Source: Chamaecyparis obtusa (Eukaryota > Streptophyta > Pinopsida > Cupressales > Cupressaceae). From it: a stretch of 64,000 nt of DNA. Shown one piece after another: positions 48,516-60,000 of this stretch. Below the pieces are notes generated by a model. It was not told the DNA's origin, made no database searches, and was given only the letters and a program-made list of their open reading frames with translations. The translations under genes and the position numbers were made by a program. How positions within the stretch are numbered: position 1 is the first letter of the stretch; every line of letters begins with the position of its first letter. The DNA lies in the NCBI GenBank assembly GCA_027943335.1, contig BSBK01009269.1:744001-808000 (forward strand), read 5' to 3'.

Positions 48516-50817
48516 GTTTTAGTTTGCTGTTAAGACGTTGCCCCAACAGAACGTTAACATCGAAAACAGTGATAAAACTATACATCATTTTAGGGAATAG
48601 TATTAGTAGCCGAGTACATTAAAAAAGCTGCGGTTATTAGATCTTGAGTCACTATAGCAAATTAAGAGTTCTATTGAATTTTGTTGATATGTAGAGCATT
48701 TATTTTTATTGGTACACAGCAATTTTTTTTTTTAACAGTTGTAATATTAAAAGTATTTGTGTAAAAGTATGGACTCAATGGCAGGGTGGGAGGAGCTAAG
48801 CTCTCTATAGAACGTATTAAAGATTAAAAAAAATTCAATTTTTTTTCTCAGATTCACAAAATTATAGTAATATTTTTGCAAATTTTTGTTTTGACTACAA
48901 AATATGCATATCATGAAGAACAAATGTTGAACATTTTGCAAAAATCCGTTGTATTTTCTATTTTTTAAAATTTGGTGAATGGTGCATTTTGTAAATCAAT
49001 TGCCTAAACTTTTTAGTTGTCTAAGCCAATAAGTAATGACATAAAAAGGACCAGGTACACAGGACAACACTTTCAAATAACCATTTTTTAATCCTTCTCT
49101 ACATAACAAATTCTATGTAGAACTTCCCTAATACCCAAAAGCCAAAATATATTCTAATTAATACCTAAAAACCTAAAAGTATTTTTTAAATGGTTAAATT
49201 GCATATAATGACAACTAATTTTTTTTTTCAAAATAAAATATAATTTAAGCTCTACACCTAATTAGCTATATGTATAACACTTTCAATGATCTTATGTACA
49301 GTATTATATAACTTGGGGAGCAATTGTGATGGGACCCGGCTATTCTTTAGATAGAATGTACTATTGACCAAATTTAAAAAATCCCAAAACATAACAGATT
49401 TTTGTAAAAATTTCAGCATCTGTTCTTCATGATCTAATTATTTTGAATTGAAAACAACAACAAAAAATTCAAAAACAAATTTCTACATTTTCACAAATCT
49501 GAAAAAAAAAACATTGTGATGTACCTATGGAAAGCAACGTAATGGAGAAGTTGAGTGTAGTGATTATTTTGGAGAAAGTAGCCGTGGGGGAAGAGGATTT
49601 TGCCCTTCAAATTTTATGAGAAGTACTAGCATACACATTCTTTATATAGCTTTTTGCAACTTTTTGAAAAAAAAACTAAATGTTTCCCCTTTGTATGATT
49701 AACAATTTTCATGGCTGCATAGCCGCTGCCCTTCAAAACTTTTGAGCATGATAAGATTTATCAGCGCACCATAAATAAAGGGCGATAAAGCAGCTCTCTG
49801 AATGTGCATGGACCAGTGCAATAATTAGTACTGTTCAGACATTTCCCTCAATCATTTATTGTTGATTGCGACCGCTTTACAACCCTCCAGCTACGTCAGA
49901 TAAAACCACTTCATACGATAAAAACAAGTGGATATGACTTTCCTGCACCTTCTTATCCACCGGTTGATATATGGGCATCTTCTATATGAGTTTTCTTGTC
50001 ATATTTTTCCTTGGTTTGTATTATGTAGAGATGTTACCAGTTTTACGTCGTACTTTTAGGAAATAAAATCAGCAAAAAATCAAGTTATATTAATGGGCCT
50101 ATCTAAGTTTCATTGTGTGGGCTTTTAGGATAATTTTTGGGCATGTATTTTTCATACATTTGTTGTGTACATGAGATCAATTGGTAGATAGTGATATAGA
50201 AGAAAAGAGTGGGAGATATAAGAGTAGAGAGATGGAAGAAGAAATATGGATAAATAGTAATTGAGAGGTAAATAGATATAAACATAGAGCTTATTATTGT
50301 TTCCTTCTTTAACAATATTGAAAAGAATATTGTTTGGTAAACACAATAAATTTTTTCCTAGTAACTCTTACATCTAAATCTTCACAAATCTCATCAATCA
50401 TATTCATAGATTTCATTATTTGCCTACTAACATTTTCTGTATCTATTGTTGTACCATTTTACATCTTAAACTTTCACATATTAAAATTATTCTTTATTTT
50501 GAACTTCCCCACCTTAAACTTTATTTTGAGACCTTTTCCATTTGATACTAAAAACAAAAAACACCAAATCCCATCACAATTATTACAAAAATAAATTCTT
50601 ACCATTAAGAAGAGAATAATTTTTCAAAAAGCCATGCTCAAACTTATGAAAACTAATTTTCCTTAGAAAAGTAACTTGTGGGGGATAAGGTAAGGGAAGG
50701 TAAGATGAAATTTCACTTCATATTGCTGTCAGAAACAAAACATTTTGGATATAAATTGGAACATGGGAACATGTGCAACCATCCTACGACACCTTGCATC
50801 CTCGAGAGCTCACTGAA
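48516..50817. other. Intergenic / presumed 5' region of chlorophyllase 2
   Basis: AT-rich with poly-T and poly-A runs and no recognised gene. The promoter of the second chlorophyllase should lie in its right part. Two upstream ATGs lie at 50763 and 50771 (see findings). Confidence 0.5.
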
Positions 50818-52938
50818 ATGGGGGTGGAAGATGTGTTCAAGCTCGGTCCTCTGCCCACTCAAACCCTAACAATCTCTCAAGGTAGCGGAGAACAAAGCCC
50901 TCCCAAACCCCTCCTGGTGGTTGTCCCCTGTGCGCAAGGAGAGTACCCTGTCCTCCTCTTCCTCCACGGCTACCTCCTTGTCAACAGCTTCTACACTCAA
51001 CTTCTGCAACACATTGCTTCCCATGGATACATCACAATCGCTCCTCAGGTGATATACTTCTGTGCATGGACTGTTTTAGTATATTTGAAATTTGTACAGT
51101 TTGAATGGGAGTTTTGAAAGAGAGAAAATTTAACGTTTATGATGGCTAAAGATAGTAAAGAATAATAATGGGCATCAATTTTTTTTGTTATAATAACATT
51201 TTTTAAATCGGGATCATATTTATGATCGGTGCTGCTCACAATAAAAGAATAATTGATTCAGATATAATGTTATTCAAAGAATAAATTTATTTTACTGTTT
51301 AAAAATTTTAGATCATAATACTTCATGATCCATGCTCTTAATCGTAAAGGGTAGTTGATTCGGACGTTTTGGATTTGACTGTAAACATTTTTTTAACATC
51401 AGGATGATATTTTCGGTATTTCGTGACCAATGCTTTTAATAATGAAAGAATAGATGTTTCAGACATTTTGCTGTTTAAAGAATACAAATATTTTGCTGTT
51501 TCAAAATTTAGATCCTAATACTCCATGATCCACCCTGTTAATCGTAAAGAATAGTCGATTCATGAGACATTTCATTGTTTAAAGAATAGTTAATTCAGAT
51601 ATTTCGTTATTCAAATGATCCAGACATTTTACTGTTTTAATGATAATTTATTCTTATTTATTTTAATGATATATTTTGCTGTGTTAACTTATAGCTTTCT
51701 TGAATGAAACCTTGAAAAAAATTACAGTTGAAATATCTTCATATAAATTTCATATTTCCACAACTTTATTGGTAACAGAAGGTAAATATCATTTTAAACT
51801 TTCCACTCCAGAATTAAATGTCTCTCTGACAACTTTATTTTATGCAGATGTATAGTATAAAGAATACAAATATTCTGCTGATTTAAAATTTTAGATCATA
51901 ATACTCCATGATCCGCACTGTTAATAGTAAAGAATAGTTGATTCAGACTTTTTGTTGTTTAAAGAAAAGTTGATTCAGACGTTTTGTTACTTATATGATT
52001 CGAGACATTTCATTGTTTGAAGAATAGCTGGTTCAGACATTTTGTTATTTAAATGCTTCAGGTATTTTGCTGTTTTCATGATAATTTTTTGTCTTAAATT
52101 TCCGTTTTCTTGAATGAAATGTTGAGAAAACTTACTGTTCAAATATCTTTCTGTAAATTTCACACTTTCACAACTTTATTTGTAACAGAAGGTAAATATC
52201 ATTTTGAACTTTCCACTCCAGAATGAAATGTCTCTCTGATAACTTTACCTTATGCAGATGTACAGTATAACCTGTGCAAACGCCAGTGGAGAGATAGGTG
52301 ATGCGGTGGCCATCACGGAGTGGCTGCGTGCAGAGCTTTGTGAGCATCTGCCGGAAAATGTTAAGCCGGTTTTAGAAAAGGTAGCCATTGCAGGTCACAG
52401 CCGGGGAGGAAAAGTGGCTTTCGCAGTAGCGCAGGGTCGAAGCACGATACCTCCGTCGTTGCCCTACGCGGCGCTCCTGGGAATCGATCCTGTCGACGGA
52501 ACGGTGCCGCTGATTTTAACGCAGAAAGATCATGCGCTTTCAGTAGATATTCCGACGCTTGTTATTGGGTCGGGTTTGGGGCCGGTGAAAAGGAACCCTC
52601 TATTTCCTCCCTGCGCTCCGGCCGGCGTGAACCACGTGGAATTTTTCAGGGAGTGCTGCCCTCCAGCTTTTCATTTCACGGCGGTGGAGTACGGGCACAT
52701 GGACTTTTTGGATGATAAGACGGGCGGAGTGAGGGGGACGACATCGTATTGTATGTGTAAGAACGGAACGGAGAGGGAGCCCATGCGGAGGTTTACTGGG
52801 GGAATTGTGGTGGCTTTTCTGAATGCGTGGCTGAGGAAGGAGGCCGAGGTTTTGGACGAACTGGTGGCGAATCCCTCGCTCATTCCTGTCCAGGTGGACC
52901 CCCCTGAGTGTCACGTTTTGCAATCCGTTCTAGTTTAA
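50818..52938 (+). CDS. CLH: Chlorophyllase 2 (two exons: 50818-51048, 52258-52938)
   Basis: Same enzyme family and exon structure as the gene at 19.3 kb: exon 1 ends CTCCTCAG|GTGATA, exon 2 starts TATGCAG|ATGTAC, phase 0, 303 residues. Motifs: FLHGYLL (48-54), GHSRGG with Ser125, DPVDG with Asp154 and EYGHMDFLDD with His224. It is ten residues shorter than the first gene through gaps after the N-terminal TISQ segment and after DPVDGT. ATG 50818 is chosen by homology (MGVEDVFKLG). The exons are open, with CpG-rich exon 2. The most similar stretch between the paralogues is around IGSGLGPVKRNPLF and CAPAGVNHV. The intron of 1.2 kb carries its own duplications. Likely functional. Confidence 0.95.
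51180..52270 (+). repeat. Intronic duplications, including a second copy of the splice acceptor
   Basis: 51780-51868 (ggtaaatatcattttaaac, ttccactccagaatt, tctctctgacaac, ttatgcagatgtatagtata) is repeated at 52191-52270 with the true acceptor and exon-2 start (tatgcagatgtacagtata). A related stretch (agaatacaaatatt, gatcctaatactccatgatcc, gttaatcgtaaagaatag) recurs from 51478 and 51861, and diverged versions from about 51205 and 51310. The intron therefore grew by duplicating a ~380-410-bp unit that reaches into exon 2. Confidence 0.9.
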
Positions 52939-54934
52939 GGTTTGATAATGGCTATATATTTCTTGGTTATATTGTTTATCCAAGTTTAAATTTCCCTGTC
53001 ATCAAATTTCTTGCTTATTTTGTTTTAATGAAGAGATGAGAGGACTTCCAGTTTTTTTCTTTTTTCGGTTGGGATACATGTTTATTAATTTACTATATAG
53101 AGAGCTTTGTTTTACATCTAATTTTTAAAATTGTTGATTTGCACTTTTTTTTATTAGTCCTAAGGAATATATATGTATGTATTGGTATATAAAAACATTT
53201 AATTTTGTATCTACATATTATCAAGTAGCAACATGGAATATCTGCATTACAAAATGAATTCACACTAAAAACTTTTGATTTGGAGTTCAAGGCTATAAAG
53301 ATAGTCTATCAAGGAGGTTAATTGGGTATAACTTGATCCATTATAACAAGGAATATTTGCATTACAATAAGCATTCATTCTAGAATTTTTGAGTTTGGAG
53401 CAATAAAAAGAACTTGTTTGCATCTAAATGAGCATTTGGGAGATCTCATCCTTGAGTTTTAATTATTTTTATGAATTTTCAAAGTTGTAAATATAGTCTA
53501 TGAGGGTGTTAATTAAGAATAACCCGATCCATGGAATCCATTAGCTTCCTTAAGATTTTTTTTAATACTACCACTACTTATTCATCATCAAGCAATAAAA
53601 GTTCTAATGAACCAAGTCACATAAATTGATAGACTTATAGATAAGATCTACATCTTAGAATAATTTTTGTGTTGTAGAGGATGGACTTTGGTTCAATTGG
53701 GATTTGACCCCACATAATATTCAGAGTTTTTATGGTATTGAGATGATGAGCATATCAAGGTTTAATTTTAGACATCAATGTATAAATTTTCTATTACATC
53801 AACATTATTTTTATCATCTTAGTATATCTATTTATTACATTTAATTTTCAAAAATACAAAATCAATTGCCTATCATCAATTTTTAACTCTTCACTTAAAT
53901 ATGGGTTCTATCTGTGTTCAATTTTCTAAAAGAAATTTATATACCCATTGCCAATTCCTATTTATTGTGGGACCTAATTTGGTAAAAATACTTAAATACA
54001 ATTACATATCACCAAATTTTGGTTCGACCTTTCTCTTGGCTAGCCATTGTCACTCATTTGTGGTTTTTAACTTAATGCGACCTTTTGCTTCTGAAAGAGA
54101 TATTTTGTGTGGGGTTTTATTTATGCTTTTTTTTTGCAAGGGTGGCATGATTCTTAGATGGTAAGTAGTCTTTACATGTTTATCTCTGGTGGTTTTGTCA
54201 CCTTATGTTTATCTTGTTACTAACATTGTAAATGCAGAATTGGGTGCCTTTAGAGTTGGTCTTTTTGATGATGGTTTGCATAAAGAGATTCTATTTGAAT
54301 CAGAATCAAAATCTACTTTGGGGGGTCTGGTCTATTCTTCTAGACGATTTTGTGTGTTGGGTCATTAAATGTAAATTCTCATATGAGTATGTGATGTATT
54401 GGCTGGAACACAAGTTTTGTTGCTCTTCTCCTGAATTGTTTTGATCAGAGAAGTTGGTTTTTAGTTAGGTTTTCATGGATTTGGACAAGACCTGAGGTTT
54501 TCTTCACCTGGTTCTTTCCTACCAACGCCCTTTGAACCAGGAAAATTATAAAAATTATATTATAATTAATAAAATGTTTTAGTGGAATATCCACTTTTAT
54601 AAAAAAAATTAAAAAATTACATAACACCAAATAGAACAAGCTTGTGCAAAGTTGGTTCATGGTTCATCCTTCCCTTGTCTTTGTTTACATTCTAGACTTA
54701 GATACATCTAACCCAATCTCATTTATAATTTTAGATTTTTTTTACTATTAAAAAATAAAATATCAATATCATTAAAATTATGTTTGGTGGTAATTTTCAA
54801 AACTAAATTCCCAATCTTTTCCATTTAATTTTTAATATCCATTATGACAATTATCAATTACCAACTTGTACTAATTTATATAAACTTGTGCCAAATTTAT
54901 TCCCTCACAATATGCAAAGTTAATCAGATTCTAT
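52939..54934. other. Intergenic, no gene recognised
   Basis: AT-rich, low-complexity stretches, short frames only. Contains the 3' flank of chlorophyllase 2. Ends at TCTAT immediately before the copia LTR. Confidence 0.5.
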
Positions 54935-56476
54935 TGTTAATATGATTTAGAACAACAGAGAGGGAGAGGGGGGGTGGGGGTGGGGGTGGGGGGGGGTGGG
55001 GGTGGGGGGGGGGGGTGAATCAGTTGTTCTCAGGTCCTGATGTATAAAACAATCTCATAAACTTATCCCTAAATCAGATCCAAAACTAAAACAAACTCAG
55101 TCATCACTGATTCAATAATAAAAACATCTAACAATGCAGTCCACTACCTAGCTGTAACTTAACTTGTAAAACATAGCAATGTTCAGATCTAAATATTCAC
55201 ACAAGTATAAACACCAGCATTTATAGTGGAAACCCAATTTGGGAAAAACCACTTTGTAACATGCTACTATTATTTTCACTCTTCTGAAGTGAGCTCGGTA
55301 AAAAGCCAACCCTGTCAAAGGTTACAATACACATTGTCAAATGTGACCCGATTAAAGGATTTCAATCACCTTGTTAAAAGTGAGCCTAGTCATAGGACTT
55401 ACATACACTCCATTAGAATGCAACCTTGTTCAAAGGATTTAACATATGACTGTTAGGTCAACCTTTGTTAAAAGGATTTTGACTATTACAATGGTTAGAA
55501 AGTAGCAGCAGTATTATCTAAAAAATATACAACTCACTTTGCAAATATCAGATCCGATTCCGTTCACTAATGCTGGTTTACTAACTTTGAAACTTTGCCA
55601 TTTTCATCTTTGATTTGCTCAAAACTTTTCTTCAAGCAATCACCATCATTCTCCTTCAACCTTTTCTGCTTATTGAGTCAATAAAACTTTTCTCTTCTAG
55701 CATTCTCTATTCACCATGTACATACGTATCACAATGTTCAAGTTCCCTTATATTTTTCTTAATTAGGTTAACTCATCTTTTGTCACTCAATCTCATTCGT
55801 AGATCTTAGGGTAAGGTCAGATTCATTGAATCTACTCACTTTATGTTCTTCAACTCATTTTCTAGAATCATCTCAAATCTCTTAAAGATTTACAATAAAA
55901 TATTTTACAAAGCATGTAATGCTTCCAAACAATCAATAAATAAAGTCAACACATTTTACATAATCTACGAATTCAACAACGTCGGCTCCAAAATTAAATT
56001 CTCTTCAAATATAAAATTGCTGATGCTCGGTCAATACTATGATTGTTCACTCGGTCTTCATGTAGAACATTCGGTCAATACTAAAACTGTCTCCTCGGCT
56101 TGCACTGTCTTCCTTGGCAATTTATTGGTGCTCGGTCGACATTATAATTTTGCTTGACATACACTAACTCAGTCGACACTAACATCACTCGGCTTAAACA
56201 TGATTTTTCCATTCTTTGCTCGGTTAAGCCTACCAGTTTAGTCTTTAGTCTTACTAAGATAAACAATACATTATTTCATCATAGTGCAACATAGTCAAGT
56301 ACACTTTGTAGTATCAAGATAACTTAACCTTTCCCTAGGTGCTATTGTTACCAACCTTGCTTAGCCCCTTAGCAACACTCAAATAGATATAGTACTTTCC
56401 TAAGTAGCAACAATCTTACCAATTAAGGTTTGACATCAATGACAATACAACAATTGTTTCAATTCAGTTTCCAACA
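54935..56476 (-). mobile_element. 3' LTR of the Ty1/copia element
   Basis: Plus-strand ends TGTTAATATG ... TTTCCAACA, which on the element's strand is TGTTGGAAAC ... CATATTAACA, a TG...CA LTR. 1,542 bp, nearly identical to 61442-62938 by eye. A polypurine tract adjoins at 56477. A G-rich run (54958-55016) accounts for most of the length difference. U3 contains many CTCGGTC motifs (56025-56225). Confidence 0.93.
54958..55016. repeat. Expanded G/T-rich run in the LTR
   Basis: About 55 bases of G runs broken by T or A; the partner LTR has only a short GGGAGGGGGGG run (about 61467). A lineage-specific slippage expansion. Confidence 0.9.
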
Positions 56477-56490
56477 ATCTCCCTCTTTGA
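56477..56490 (-). promoter_or_regulatory. Polypurine tract
   Basis: On the minus strand AAAGAGGGAGAT directly precedes the LTR start TGTTGG, the usual primer site for plus-strand DNA synthesis. The same tract lies beside the upstream LTR at 62939-62950. Confidence 0.85.
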
Positions 56491-57066
56491 CATTGATGGC
56501 AACACCATATGATATCACCTGACTAACACATGGATTACCAACCAATCCAAAATCTTATTTGTCCATCATAAACTTATTTATAATATCCTTAGCTTTATTC
56601 TGATTAAGAATCCTGTAAGCCTCACTTCTGTGATTGTCAGCAGTATTCAGATCTCACTCTATCCTGATTCTTCATTTCAGTTCATTATCCTTTTTCCTTT
56701 TAGTTCCATCAACTCATCAACTCTTTCTTTTCAGTATCATGTGTTATCATTACAGTACATTCTCCCTCAACTCGTCAGCTCATCAACACTTAGTTTTCAG
56801 TATCATGTGTTGTCTCATGTGTTATCATATCAGTACATTCTCCCTCCTTGACAAAAATGCCAAAGCAACAACTAAAACTTACATCCATCAGATGTAGATA
56901 ATATCGGTGCAGCTTAGTGTTTCTCCCTCTGTCATCTTTCTTATGACTGATTCCTTGTCTTTTCTTCTCTTCACAACTCTAGGCCAGCCCTAAAGTGTGA
57001 CAATCTTCTACATCAATTTGTCAAATGTTCTGTTGTAGCACATTTGATGCGGTGCTCCTAGCTAGT
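56491..57066 (-). other. Non-coding stretch between copia pol and 3' LTR
   Basis: About 600 bp without coding homology, containing a tandem of cagtatcatgtgttatcat phrases (56730-56835). The equivalent 62951-63540 is nearly identical. Confidence 0.7.
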
Positions 57067-60000
57067 CTAGGCAACCTCAGTTAGGGGAAGAACCCCTAAT
57101 TGACTTCTCAAATACTCATGAGCTTCTCTGGGTAATGCTTTAGTGAATATATCTGCTAGTTGTTCTTTTGTATTCACATCTTCCATTCGGACTTCTTTGT
57201 CTTGTACTAATTCTCTTAAGTAGTGATACTTGATTGCAATGTGTTTGGTCTTAGTGTGCATCACTGGATTCTTAGAAATATTGATATCACTTGTGTTGTC
57301 ACAGAAAATAACAACAGGTTCAGTAGTTTCTTCTTTCATGCCTATCAACAATTATTTTATCCATACCAAATTTGAACAGGTCACTGCAGCAACAACATAC
57401 TTGGCCTCGACAGTAGATTGGGAAATGCAATTTTGTTTCTTGGTTGTCCAAGAACTAATCTCTGTCCAAGAAAGAAAGCTCCACCACTTGTACTCTTTTT
57501 GTCATCTACATTTCTTTCCCAATCAACATCTATAGAAACTCAGAGTTTAAATTTGTCATCCTTCTTATAATATAGACCATAGTCAGCAGTTCCTTTCAAG
57601 TATCTCATAATTCTTTTCACGGCCATCATATGTGTTTCCTTATGATTGGCAGAGAATCTTGCCACAATCCCAACAACTAATGCAATATCTGGTCTACTGT
57701 GTACAACATACTGTAATTTTCTAATCATAGATCTGTACAGAGTTTGATTCACTTCTGCAACATCATCATTCTTAGATAACTTTTGTCCAGTAACCATATG
57801 AGTTCCTATTGGTTTAGCATCTTCCATCCCAAAAGTTTTCAGTATTTCATTAACATACTTAGACTGTGTAATGAAAATTCCATTCTTCCTTTGATATACT
57901 TGTAAACCAACAAAGAATTTGATCTCACCAAACATACTCATTTCAAAATCAGTTTGCATTTCATTTGAGAAAATTTTGCATAATGCATCTTGTCCACCAA
58001 AAATAATGTCATCAACAAATTTTTTTGCTAACAAGATACATTTACCTTCTTCATCCTTCATGTACAGATTACTTGTGTCATTTGTTCTTGAAAATCCAAT
58101 CTGCATCAAGTAGTTGTGCAACCTCTCATACCATGCTCTAGGTGCTTTCTTCAATCCATATAATGCTTTGTTTAGTTTGCACACCATGTGTCTTCTGTTT
58201 GGATCAATAAAACCTTCTAGTTGTTCTATGTAAACTTCTTCTTCTAGTATACCATTCAAAAATGCAGACTTGACATCCATTTGATATACCTTGAAATCTT
58301 TATAAGAAGCATATGCAAGCAAAGTTCTTAATCCTTCCAATCTAGCTATAGGGGAAAACGTCTCCCCATAATCTATTCATTCTTCTTGTGCGTAGCCTTT
58401 GCATACCAGTCTAGCTTTGTTCCTAGTGATTTCACCATTTTCATTGATGTTATTTTGAAATACCCACTTTGTTCCTATAACATTCTTGTTTTCAGGTCTC
58501 GGCACCAGAGTCCAAGTATCATTCTTCTCAATTTGGTTAATTTTTTAATTCATTGCTTGTATCCAGTCTTCATTCTATAATGCTTCTCTAGTTGTCTTCG
58601 GTTCAAATTCATATAGTAGATATGTTGGATCCTTAGTCTTACTTCTGGTCTAGATTCCAGTATCTTTGTCTCCAATTATCTGTTCAGGCTTATGATGTCT
58701 TCTCACATATTTTGCCAAAAGAGGTTTAGCTGTTCTCTCCTCTATTTCATCATGTTCCTCAACAAGATTGTCAAATTCAACTTCAGAATGCTCGGCAACC
58801 TCTTCCTGATACTCAACAACATTTTCTTGTAGCTCGACATGTTCTTGTTCTCTCTTGGCATTGTTTTCCTGACGCTCGACAGCTTCTGTCTGTCGCTCGA
58901 CATTGCTTACCCGAGACTTGGCATCAGGTGCAAGTCGGTTACTTACCTCTTCTTCTTCTTCAATGTGCACAAAAGATCTATAATCTTCTGGTTCTCTTTT
59001 ACTGTCAGCTTCTTTTCTTTCCGCATACTCATCAATTTTGACATTCACACTTTCCGCCATTTTTTCAGTGTTAGAGTTCAAACACTTATAAGCTTTACTT
59101 TTTGTGGAGTACCCTAAGAATATTCCTTCATCACTCTTAGCATCAAACTTTCCATTCGTAGTGTGTTTTAATATATAACACTTACTTCCAAAGATTCTAA
59201 AGTATTTAACACTCGGTGCATGTCCATGCCATAATTCATAAGATGTCAGATTTGTACCTTTCTTGATCTGTACTCGGTTAAGAGTGTAGACAACAGTGCT
59301 TATAGCTTCTTTCCAATATCTCTGTGCCACATTCTTTTCAATCATCAATGTCCTTACACAATCCAAGATAGATCTGTTTCTCCTTTCTGCTATACCATTC
59401 TGTGGAGGTGTTCTAGGTGTAGACATCTATCTTTTAATTCTTCTATCATTGCAAAATAGATTAAATTCATTTGACGTAAATTCTCCACCTCGGTCAGATC
59501 TAAGACATTTCAGGTTCCTACCTGTCTCCTTTTCAACCTTAGCCAAATACCACTTAAAATATTGAAAAGCTTCAGATTTTTCTTTTAGAAACATCACATG
59601 CATCATCCAAGTATGATCATCAACAAATAAGATAAAGTATCTAGCACCACAGTAACTTTGTACACCCATAGGTCCACAAAGGTCAGTATGAACCAAATCT
59701 AAAATATTTTCAGAAGTAAAGGATTTTCTCTTGAAACTTGACTTTGTCATTTTTCCTAAATGGCATTCCTTGCACATCACATTCTCAAGTTTCTTCAATC
59801 TAGGTAGACCTCTTACCTTTTTCTTCTTACTTCTTTCTACTAGATTGTCAAAGTTAACATGAACAACCTTTTATGCCATAACCAAATATCATCAAGTTGT
59901 GCAATCAAACATGTTTCTTCAGATAGGTCAAGATAGAAAAAATTACCTCTAGTTTGATCTCCACTTCCAATTAGTTCTCGAGCAGCATCAAATATTTTAG

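Noticed and set aside
55226..56157. Open frames within the copia LTRs (also 61688-62703)
   Set aside because: They lie entirely in LTR sequence, have no protein homology, and are conserved only because the LTRs are recent duplicates.
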